Shown piece after piece: positions 16,306-22,537 of a DNA stretch of 64,000 nt. Both the position numbers and the translations under genes were made by a program. The first letter of the stretch is position 1, and every line of letters begins with the position of its first letter. The stretch is from Dactylosporangium fulvum (GTDB lineage Bacteria; Actinomycetota; Actinomycetes; Mycobacteriales; Micromonosporaceae): positions 9,200,501 through 9,264,500 of the forward strand of contig NZ_CP073720.1 in assembly GCF_025137375.1 (NCBI RefSeq), in the 5' to 3' direction. Below the pieces are notes generated by a model, which saw only the letters and a program-made list of their open reading frames with translations, did not search any database and was not told the origin of the DNA.

Positions 16306-16324
16306 CGCCTCGCTCCGCGAGGCG
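16306..16324. terminator. bidirectional hairpin between convergent genes
   Basis: Perfect 8-bp stem CGCCTCGC / GCGAGGCG with a 3-nt loop in the 98-bp gap between the protease–NTPase gene (plus) and the membrane protein gene (minus). Confidence 0.55.
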
Positions 16325-16352
16325 CAGGGCCGACCTACCCAGAGGCCCAGAT

Positions 16353-16802
16353 TCACGCCCTCCGGTTATACGAGAGGGCACTCCACCGAGATTGGCCTGG
16401 TCGACGTCCGTCCTGCCACCGAATCAGCACCGCACGTGGGTCCCGCGTTCCAAGCGCCATGTCCAGTGTCAGATACAGAGACTGCCCGACATGCAGCAAC
16501 TCAATCGGCATCTTAGGCCAAAGTGCCGACACCGATTCGTCGGCCAACTCAAGTGATTGCCCATCTTCGTCAAACACCTGGACATCAACACGCCTCATCG
16601 TGGCCGGTCCGTGGTTCGTAATCACGACACGAACCTCCTCCGTCGGGCCGTTGGCGGAGACGTAATGCAGCAGCTCAAGGTCAGCCGACGGGCTTGCCTT
16701 TCGCTCTTTTAGCCATAGTCGCACGACGCTGTACCAGACGTTGACGAGACTTATTGCCAACGCGACCCATGCAGCCAGTGCGCTCCAGCCGGGGGCTTTC
16801 AT
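16353..16802 (-). CDS. membrane-anchored hypothetical protein
   Basis: 149-aa product with one N-terminal transmembrane segment (WSALAAWVALAISLVNVWYS, about 6–26) followed by a basic stretch and a beta-rich soluble domain (about 40–140; EEVRVVITNHGPATMRRVDV). It is convergent with the protease–NTPase gene and is the last gene before attR. Composition is intermediate between cargo and chromosome. No family recognised; it could be a cargo partner or simply element-borne. Confidence 0.7.
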   Translation of the reverse strand: MKAPGWSALAAWVALAISLVNVWYSVVRLWLKERKASPSADLELLHYVSANGPTEEVRVVITNHGPATMRRVDVQVFDEDGQSLELADESVSALWPKMPIELLHVGQSLYLTLDMALGTRDPRAVLIRWQDGRRPGQSRWSALSYNRRA

Positions 16803-17312
16803 GGCGGAAGCGTACAGGTTGAAGCAGACGCTTCGCGGATTTCAGCTCTGACCGGTAAGGCGACGGTCGAACCCGAATCGACCCACTCATATGTCGTATG
16901 TCCGTCGTGGTGCTGGCCGCTGCTCCCGCCGACACCGGTCGCTTCGCTCCCTGCCTACTCCGCGTGTAGTTGCGGTCTGCCTCCGGCGGGTCTCCGACGG
17001 GGCCTCTGGCTCCGGGGGAGGTCGCTTCGCTCCCGCACCGTCGTCCAGGCCGAGCCGAGCAGACCGGCGTCGGGTGGGCCAGGCCGAGCCGCTTCGCGGT
17101 CGCCTGCGGCGAGCCTGGCCCACCCGACGCCGGTCTGCTCCCCCTGAGGGTGGACGACGGCATACGGGAGGGTCGCTAGGCCCGCCACGGCCATCTGGGG
17201 GCGGGAACGGGGCCACTGAGATGAGCGCCGCTCGCGCTCGGCCTGCTGGCGGCGCACGCGCCGGCATCGGCCGGCGCGGCGGCTCGCTCGGGAGATTTAG
17301 CCCAAGATCGAA
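16803..17312. other. non-coding right end of the AICE
   Basis: About 500 bp without a convincing gene. Open frames exist on both strands but are Arg/Pro/Gly-rich composition artefacts. The stretch holds repeated GTCGCTTCGCTCCC motifs (about 16938 and 17023) and a long perfect inverted repeat (17057–17140). A replication origin, transfer locus (clt) or single-strand origin of the element could lie here. Confidence 0.6.
17057..17140. repeat. 28-bp perfect inverted repeat with 28-nt spacer
   Basis: 17057–17084 is exactly reverse-complementary to 17113–17140 (28 of 28 bases); the spacer 17085–17112 is GC-rich. CAGGCCGAGCC also repeats directly at 17047 and 17081. It is too long and too far from a gene end to be an ordinary terminator; it lies in the non-coding end of the element about 290 bp from attR. 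Confidence 0.85.
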
Positions 17313-17332
17313 CGTGCCAGAGGCGTGCCAGT
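17313..17332 (+). repeat. right arm-type integrase site pair
   Basis: CGTGCCAG at 17313–17320 and CGTGCCAGT at 17324–17332, 11 bp apart, match the pair at 2472–2491 in sequence, spacing and orientation, and lie about 100 bp from the att core as on the left. Confidence 0.6.
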
Positions 17333-17428
17333 AACCGTGTCCACCAGGGGTCACGAACGGGCATGAGCGGGCGGTGAGAACCGCAACGTCACCACGCAAA
17401 TCCGGACAGACCCTCCGGGCCGGGAAGA

Positions 17429-17472
17429 TCTTCCAAACTGACGGTGAGGGTTCGATTCCCTTCGCCCGCTCT
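17429..17472 (+). repeat. attR: displaced 3' half of the original tRNA-Gly
   Basis: 44-bp repeat of 2368–2411. It contains the anticodon loop, T-arm and 3' acceptor strand but no 5' half, so it is not a tRNA gene. Its T-stem is GAGGG/CCCTT instead of GGGAG/CTCCT. Joined to the 5' half at 2339–2367 it would rebuild a normal tRNA-Gly. Confidence 0.93.
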
Positions 17473-17486
17473 CACCCCTACCCCCA

Positions 17487-17510
17487 GGTCAGACACCTAA
17501 TCGTCTGACC
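17487..17510 (+). terminator. original tRNA-Gly terminator, now beyond attR
   Basis: Perfect 8-bp stem GGTCAGAC / GTCTGACC with an 8-nt loop, 17 bp past the tRNA fragment. It fits as the native terminator of the tRNA gene, separated from it by the insertion; it may also serve the small gene at 17524. Confidence 0.5.
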
Positions 17511-17523
17511 TTCCGGGATCTTG

Positions 17524-17673
17524 TCAGGAAGATCGCCAGCGGACCGGAAACGCGCCGAGCCGGGCCTCGTGCTGGAGGTCGCCGCGGGTCACGTGGTCGG
17601 CGGGCTTGGCGCACCGGACCTCCACGTCGCCGGCCGCCGTCGGGGTCACCTTCACCGCAGTGCAAGTTTCCAT
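17524..17673 (-). CDS. small protein (49 aa) behind a near-consensus SOS box
   Basis: Product of 49 aa starting at ATG 17673: METCTAVKVTPTAAGDVEV and ending HEARLGAFPVRW-type residues. Two Cys and a compact beta-like pattern; no family recognised. No Shine–Dalgarno is visible; a TATCGT hexamer about 10 bp upstream of the ATG fits a −10 box, so the mRNA may be leaderless. A 16-bp LexA-type site lies 16–31 bp upstream of the start. A longer reading to 17715 would run through that site and is less likely. Confidence 0.6.
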   Translation of the reverse strand: METCTAVKVTPTAAGDVEVRCAKPADHVTRGDLQHEARLGAFPVRWRSS

Positions 17674-17688
17674 GATCGCAGACGATAA

Positions 17689-17704
17689 CCGAACATACGT
17701 TCGA
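17689..17704. promoter_or_regulatory. candidate LexA/SOS box
   Basis: CCGAACATACGTTCGA matches the actinobacterial SOS consensus TCGAAC-N4-GTTCGA at 11 of 12 defined positions. It overlaps the expected −35 region of the small gene starting at 17673. A second overlapping palindrome (ACGTTCGAACGT, 17697–17708) is also present. Confidence 0.6.
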
Positions 17705-17785
17705 ACGTCATTCAATCAAGGAATTGACCTGCGGAAACGCCCGGAACGTGCCCGCAACCGCCGGAACGTCCCGAACGGGCGGGGG

Positions 17786-18994
17786 TCACGACAGGCCGGC
17801 GGCCCGCGTGTTGAGGTACCGCTGCTGCGGGAGGCTGCTCGTCAGGCTCGCCGCCAGCAGGTAGGCCTCACGCGCCCCCGCGGTGTCGCCCGACATCTCC
17901 AGCAGGTGGCCGCGCACGGCGTGGAGGCGGTGATCCGACTTCAGCGCCGACAGGCCGTCGAGCAGCGGCAACCCCGCACCGGGGCCGGACGCCATGGTCA
18001 CGGCCACCGCGTGGTTGAGCGCCACCATCGGGTTCGGGGCGATGCGCATGAGCAGCTCGTAGAGCGCGACGATCTGCGGCCAGTCCGTGGACGCCGCGTC
18101 CGGCGACTCGTCGTGGATGGCCGCGATCGCCGCCTGGAGCTGGTACGGGCCGGTGGCGCCCCGCGGCAGGGCCTGTGTGATCAGCGTGACGCCCTCCTCG
18201 ATCATCCTGGCGTCCCACAGGCTGCGGTCCTGGTCGGCCATCGGGACGAGCGCGCCGTCGGGGGTGGCGCGGGCCGGGCGGCGGGCGTCGGTCAGGAGCA
18301 TGAGGGCGAGCAGGCCGGCGACCTCGCTGTCGTCGGGCAGGAGGCGGTGGACCATGCGCGCCAGGCGGATGGCCTCGGTGGACAGGTCGGCGCGGTGCAG
18401 CGACGGGCCGGACGTGCTGGTGTAGCCCTCGTTGAAGATCAGGTACAGCACGTGCAGTACCGCCGCCAGACGCTCCTGCCGCTCAGCCTCCGGCGGCAGG
18501 CCGAAGGGGATGCCGCTGGCCTTGATGCGCTGCTTCGCGCGGGAGATCCGGCGGGTCATGGTGTCCTCGGGCACCAGGAACGCGCGGGCGACCTCGCGGG
18601 TGGTGAGGCCGCCGACGGCGCGCAGGGTCAGCGCGACCTGCGCGTCCGGCTTCAGCGCCGGATGGCAGCACATGAACAGCAGGATCAGCGAGTCGTCGGT
18701 GTCGGACACCGCCGGCACGTCGAACGACCACCGGAAGACCGTCTCCTCGCGCCGGTGGCGGGCCTGGTCGGCGCGCAGCAGGTCGGTCAGGCGGCGGGAC
18801 GCGACGGTGATGAGCCAACCGAGCGGGGCGTCGGGGACGCCGTCTGCGGGCCACTGCACGGCGGCGGCGAGCAGCGCCTCCTGCACGGCGTCCTCGGCGG
18901 TGTCGAAGTGGCCGTAGCGGCGCACGACGGCGCCGAGGACCTGCGGCGCCAGGGTGCGCAGCAGGTCCTCGGCGGACACCTCCGGCAGGGCCAT
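17786..18994 (-). CDS. ECF sigma factor with C-terminal TPR-like extension (ECF42 type)
   Basis: 402-aa product from ATG 18994. The N-terminal third has sigma region 2 (FDTAEDAVQEALLAAAVQW; GWLITVASRRLTDLLR) and region 4 (LTTREVARAFLVPEDTMTRR). The long C-terminal part is helical and TPR-like (about 190–400), as in the ECF42 group, which has no anti-sigma factor and is linked to DGPF/YCII proteins. The start codon overlaps the YCII stop by one base (TGATG), matching that known pairing. The promoter targets are unknown; the partner genes are usually self-controlled. Confidence 0.88.
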   Translation of the reverse strand: MALPEVSAEDLLRTLAPQVLGAVVRRYGHFDTAEDAVQEALLAAAVQWPADGVPDAPLGWLITVASRRLTDLLRADQARHRREETVFRWSFDVPAVSDTDDSLILLFMCCHPALKPDAQVALTLRAVGGLTTREVARAFLVPEDTMTRRISRAKQRIKASGIPFGLPPEAERQERLAAVLHVLYLIFNEGYTSTSGPSLHRADLSTEAIRLARMVHRLLPDDSEVAGLLALMLLTDARRPARATPDGALVPMADQDRSLWDARMIEEGVTLITQALPRGATGPYQLQAAIAAIHDESPDAASTDWPQIVALYELLMRIAPNPMVALNHAVAVTMASGPGAGLPLLDGLSALKSDHRLHAVRGHLLEMSGDTAGAREAYLLAASLTSSLPQQRYLNTRAAGLS

Positions 18995-19410
18995 CAGAAG
19001 CCCAGGTCGGCCGACGACTCCACGATGGGCCGCACGTCGGCGTACGCGGTGGCGGCCGCACCGGGCGGCGCCGGGCACTCGCCGAGCCGGGCGGCGACCT
19101 GGGTGGCCCGGTCGAAGCTCTCGCACTCCACGATCCAGTAGCCGGCGAGGACCTCCTGCGTCTCGGCGTAGGGCCCGTCGGTGACCAGGCCCGGTGCGCC
19201 ACCGACCCGGCGGGTGTGCACGGGCGCGTCCAGGCCGCGGGTCTCCACCAGTTCGCCGGACTCCTCCAGCTCGCGGTTGAACTTCGTCATGAACGCGTGC
19301 ATGGCGGCGAAGTCCTCGCCGGCCCACTCCGTCTCGGTCGGCTTGCCGGCCATCGCGTCGTAGTCCCGCTGCGACGCGTAGGTGAGGATCATGTACTTCA
19401 CGTCGGCCAC
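18994..19410 (-). CDS. YCII/DGPF-domain protein
   Basis: 138-aa protein beginning MADVKYMILTYASQRDYDAM with the signature TDGPYAETQEVLAGYWIVE. DGPF proteins have a ferredoxin-like fold; their biochemical role is unknown. It is the first gene of a two-gene operon with the ECF42-type sigma factor. Confidence 0.88.
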   Translation of the reverse strand: MADVKYMILTYASQRDYDAMAGKPTETEWAGEDFAAMHAFMTKFNRELEESGELVETRGLDAPVHTRRVGGAPGLVTDGPYAETQEVLAGYWIVECESFDRATQVAARLGECPAPPGAAATAYADVRPIVESSADLGF

Positions 19411-19431
19411 TCCCTCTCGGCTGGCGCTCTC

Positions 19432-20151
19432 TCAGCGCATCTCACCAGAGACGTCGGTGCCGCCGGAGGTATCCGGACGCAGAAACGGCAGAACTGTTTC
19501 GCGGAATCGCACGGGTGCGGTGCTGTGGATGCGGTGCCCGACCGGGACGGTCACCAGCCGGCAGTCCGGGACGGCCTCCGCCACGGCGGCGAGACCGGCC
19601 GGCGGGATGTGGCTCTTCGGGCCGCCGGACAGCAGCAGGGTCGGCGCCGAGATCGCCGGCAGCGCCTCCCACCAGTCCGGCTGCGGCTCACGCAACTGGG
19701 TGATGGCCGACAGGAGTGCCTGCTTGTCGAACCGGCGGCGCAGGCTCAGCCCGCCGGCGACGCCGGCCAGGGCGAGCCGTGCCCGGGAGAAGCCGCCGGA
19801 GGCCGTGCCGTGGCGGGGAGGTGCCGGCGGGTCCTCCAGGACGAGCCGCGTGACGCGGTCCGGCTGCCGCTGGGCCACCAGCGACGCGGTGAAGCCGCCG
19901 AGGGAGTGCCCGATCAGCGTCACGCGGTCGAGGCCGAGATCGTCGAGCAGTTCGATGACGTCGTCGGCGTATCCGGACAGCGGATAGCCGGCGGCGCGCG
20001 GGCTGGCGCCGTGGCCCCGCAGATCGGGTGTGACGGCCCGGAACCCGGTCAGCGCGCCGACGAAGCCCGCCCAGGTGGCCCGGCCGCTGCCGCCGCCGTG
20101 CAGCAGGGCGACCGGCGGCCCGTCGCCGAAGGTGTCGTGGAAGAGCTTCAC
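19432..20151 (-). CDS. alpha/beta-hydrolase
   Basis: 239-aa protein with oxyanion-hole motif LLHGGGSGRATW (17–28), nucleophile elbow GHSLGG (Ser83) and a C-terminal GHRIHSTAP segment supplying the catalytic His. Typical length for a small esterase or lipase-like hydrolase; the substrate cannot be read from the sequence. GTG start overlaps the stop of the DUF2625 gene (GTGA), so the two are coupled. Confidence 0.85.
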   Translation of the reverse strand: MKLFHDTFGDGPPVALLHGGGSGRATWAGFVGALTGFRAVTPDLRGHGASPRAAGYPLSGYADDVIELLDDLGLDRVTLIGHSLGGFTASLVAQRQPDRVTRLVLEDPPAPPRHGTASGGFSRARLALAGVAGGLSLRRRFDKQALLSAITQLREPQPDWWEALPAISAPTLLLSGGPKSHIPPAGLAAVAEAVPDCRLVTVPVGHRIHSTAPVRFRETVLPFLRPDTSGGTDVSGEMR

Positions 20152-20825
20152 GTGCCGAGCTGGTCCGCGACGTCGTGCAGGGTGCTCACGAGCTGGGTCA
20201 TCGGCACCGGCTGGCGGCTGGAGTCGGCGATCTCCTTGCCCTCCTTGGTGAACAGCGGCGGGAGGATGTGCAGCCCGGCGTCGAGCGGGCAGTCGGCGAC
20301 CTCGTCCTGCCAGCCGGGCCAGCGCCAGCTCCGGTAGAACTGGTCGAGGGCGCCGCCGAGCATGGCGTAGAGCCAGTCGGTGTAGCCGAGGCCGACGTCC
20401 TCCCAGCCCAGCGTGTCGGGTGCGAAGTAGTGGATCGTCGGCTGCCCCGACTGACCGGACGGCCCCGGTGACTGCGCGGTGTCACCCTGCCGCCACACGA
20501 ACTCGCCGCCCATGATGTCCTGCGCGACCACCAGCCCCGCGCCCTCGAACCCGGCGTTGACGGTGTGGATGTCGGGCAGGCGGTGCTCCGGCGAGCCTGA
20601 GCCGAGGACGCGCAGCCAGCCCTCGTCGACGACCAGGCCGCCGCTGAGGTAGACGAGCGAGCCCAGCCACGAGTTGGTGGTGACCTGGAGTTTCTGCAGA
20701 CAGGACGCGGCCCGGACCGGATCGGTCGGCAGGATCTCGACCGCGCACGGGGAGCCGCTGACCGCTGCCTCGATCTCGGCCCACGCGGACCGGTCGTCGG
20801 TGATCAGCTCCGCCAGCGAGCGCAC
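20148..20825 (-). CDS. DUF2625 family protein
   Basis: 225-aa protein with the family pattern RSLAELI at the start, LQVTTNSWLGSLVYLSGGLV, DEGWLRVLGSG, IHYFAPDTLGWEDVGLGYTD and RWPGWQDEV. DUF2625 proteins are soluble and of unknown function, related in pattern to SMI1/KNR4-like immunity folds. First gene of the operon with the downstream hydrolase. Confidence 0.85.
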   Translation of the reverse strand: MRSLAELITDDRSAWAEIEAAVSGSPCAVEILPTDPVRAASCLQKLQVTTNSWLGSLVYLSGGLVVDEGWLRVLGSGSPEHRLPDIHTVNAGFEGAGLVVAQDIMGGEFVWRQGDTAQSPGPSGQSGQPTIHYFAPDTLGWEDVGLGYTDWLYAMLGGALDQFYRSWRWPGWQDEVADCPLDAGLHILPPLFTKEGKEIADSSRQPVPMTQLVSTLHDVADQLGT

Positions 20826-20890
20826 CCGCCAACTGTACGGCCCACGCGGGGCACTGACACGAACGGCGGAATTCCGAGGGAAAGCCCCAC

Positions 20891-20907
20891 TGAATGACGG
20901 TCATTCA
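20891..20907. promoter_or_regulatory. TetR-type palindromic operator upstream of SDR gene
   Basis: TGAATGACGGTCATTCA is a perfect 8-1-8 inverted repeat, the size and composition of a TetR-family operator. It lies 40 bp upstream of the SDR start (20947) in the divergent gap. No tetR gene is adjacent, so the repressor would be encoded elsewhere. Confidence 0.6.
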
Positions 20908-20946
20908 CGTTTTCGGTCTGTCTTCACGCGGATACTGAGAGTCACT

Positions 20947-21789
20947 ATGCCGAACATGACTCGTCGCTGGTTGATCACTGGATGCTCCACCGGTCTGGGT
21001 CGCGCGCTCGCCGAGGCGGTCGCCGCGTCCGGGCAGCAGGTGCTGGCCACGGCGCGCCGTCCGGAGACCCTCGAGGAGCTCCGGGACCGGTATCCGCGGA
21101 CGCTCGCGACCTGCGCACTCGACGTCCGGGATCCGGACGACTGCCACAACGCGGTCCATGCCGCCCTCGCGCGGTACGGCGGGATCGACGTGCTCGTCAA
21201 TAACGCGGGTGCCGGCCACTTCGGCGCGGTCGAGGAGGTCACCGACGCCGAGCTCGCCGCCCAGCTCGACGTCAACCTCGTGGCACCCTGGCGGCTCACC
21301 CGCATGGTGCTGCCGCTGATGCGCGCCCAGGGCCACGGCGACATCGTCATGGTGTCCTCGACCGCCGGCCGGCTCGCGTGCCCGGGCCTGGGCGCCTACT
21401 CCGCCGCCAAGTACGCGCTGGAGGGCCTGGTCGGCACGCTCGCGCTGGAGCTCGCCGGGACCGGCGTGCACGTCATGGCGGTCGAGCCGGGCATGTTCGC
21501 GACCGAATGGGGCGCCTCGCTGACCGAGTCGGCGGCGCACGTCACGGCCTATGACGAGGTCACCGCGCCGATGCTGGCCGGGGCGCGGGCCCTCAAGGAG
21601 CTGCCGACCGCCAACCCGCCGGCACTGTTCGCGGCCGAGATGCTGCGGCTCATCGCCTCCGGGGAACGCCCGACCCGCTGCCCGATCGGCGAGGACGCCT
21701 GGGCCGCCCTGCTCGACGCCGCGCAGCGTGAGCACACCGCCCTGCTCAACGCCCGCCCGACACCCGCCGTCGCCGCGGCCTTCGGATGA
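20947..21789 (+). CDS. short-chain dehydrogenase/reductase
   Basis: 280-aa classical SDR from ATG 20947. Cofactor loop TGCSTGLG (11–18), NNAGAG (about 86–91) and the catalytic set Ser near 137, Tyr near 150 and Lys near 154 in the YSAAK motif. An NADP(H)- or NAD(H)-dependent oxidoreductase; substrate unknown. A perfect TetR-like operator in its promoter region suggests ligand-induced expression. Confidence 0.9.
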   Translation: MPNMTRRWLITGCSTGLGRALAEAVAASGQQVLATARRPETLEELRDRYPRTLATCALDVRDPDDCHNAVHAALARYGGIDVLVNNAGAGHFGAVEEVTDAELAAQLDVNLVAPWRLTRMVLPLMRAQGHGDIVMVSSTAGRLACPGLGAYSAAKYALEGLVGTLALELAGTGVHVMAVEPGMFATEWGASLTESAAHVTAYDEVTAPMLAGARALKELPTANPPALFAAEMLRLIASGERPTRCPIGEDAWAALLDAAQREHTALLNARPTPAVAAAFG

Positions 21790-21805
21790 CCCCGCAACTG
21801 CAAGA

Positions 21806-22537
21806 TCAACTCAGTATGAGCGCTGAGCGGAGTGCGGACAGGTCCTCGTCGCGCAGGCCCTGTTCCCGGGCCCAGCCGTCCATGCCGCCCCAGCGTTGCC
21901 GCACGAGGTCGAGCGTGTGGGCCATCATCGCCGCCTCCGGCTCCCAGACCGTCACCGACAGGGGCCGGGGCGGCAGGCCGAGCCGCTCGACGACGACCCG
22001 CACCCGCTCGTGGATCGTCGGCATCGCCGCCGCGGTGGCCGCGTAGTCCTCGGCGATCGCGTCGTCGGGCACGCCGAGCAGGCCCAGCACGACCGCCGCG
22101 AGCACGCCGGTGCGGTCGCAGCCGGCCTCGCAGTGGAACACCGCCGGAAGGGCGTCGGAGCTGGCCAGGAGCCGCACCGTGCCGGCCAGCACGTCGCCCT
22201 TCTCCGCCAGCATCGCCAGGTAGTGCCCGACCAGGTCGTCGGCGCCGCTGACGTCGGCGATCGGCGCCGGATAGTAACCGACCCGCGTGCGGGCCAGCGG
22301 CCCCCGGCCGAGCCGCGCCACCTCGTGCTCACCACGCAGGTCGATCACGGTCGTGACGCCCAGGCCGTCGACGAGCCGGTGCACGTCGGCACGGGTCGCA
22401 TAGGCGAGGGAGTCGCTGCGGAACAGCACGCCGGGGCGCACCGTGCCACCCTCCGCCGGCAGGCCGCCCAGGTCGCGGAAGTTGACCAGCCCCTCGAGCA
22501 CGCCGTCGAAGAGCCGCCGCCGGCGGAGCCACCTCAC
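21806..22537 (-). CDS. tyrosine/dual-specificity phosphatase-like protein
   Basis: 243-aa protein with NFRDLGGLPAEGG near the N-terminus and the Cys phosphatase signature HCEAGCDRTG (C136, R142, CX5R), the Y_phosphatase3 arrangement. I place the start at GTG 22537: it overlaps the kinase stop as GTGA and has AAGGG upstream; an alternative GTG at 22558 lacks a site. Translational coupling to a protein kinase suggests that the two act on shared or opposite signals. Confidence 0.85.
   Translation of the reverse strand: MRWLRRRRLFDGVLEGLVNFRDLGGLPAEGGTVRPGVLFRSDSLAYATRADVHRLVDGLGVTTVIDLRGEHEVARLGRGPLARTRVGYYPAPIADVSGADDLVGHYLAMLAEKGDVLAGTVRLLASSDALPAVFHCEAGCDRTGVLAAVVLGLLGVPDDAIAEDYAATAAAMPTIHERVRVVVERLGLPPRPLSVTVWEPEAAMMAHTLDLVRQRWGGMDGWAREQGLRDEDLSALRSALILS

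Larger units (their letters stand above)
2368..17472. mobile_element. AICE (pSAM2-like integrative element), about 15.06 kb, in tRNA-Gly(TCC)
   Basis: The element is bounded by 44-bp direct repeats, one inside intact tRNA-Gly and one as a tRNA 3' fragment. The module order is typical of actinomycete integrative and conjugative elements: int and xis next to the tRNA, a RepSA-type replication initiator, a DUF2637 membrane protein, an FtsK/TraB-type DNA translocase, a Pra-like activator and a GntR regulator, then accessory genes. All key genes look intact, so the element could still excise, replicate as a circle and move as double-stranded DNA between mycelia (established for pSAM2; inferred here). 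Cargo is an XRE-TPR regulator, a flavoprotein, a Trypco2 protein, a trypsin–STAND–TPR protein and a membrane protein. Confidence 0.93.

Noticed and set aside
16891..17334. Open frames on both strands in the right end of the AICE
   Set aside because: Arg/Pro/Gly-rich translations without domains, overlapping in three frames across an inverted repeat; high-GC artefacts.
17429..17470. Second tRNA-Gly gene
   Set aside because: Only the 3' part from the anticodon loop is present; upstream sequence cannot form the 5' acceptor or D-arm.
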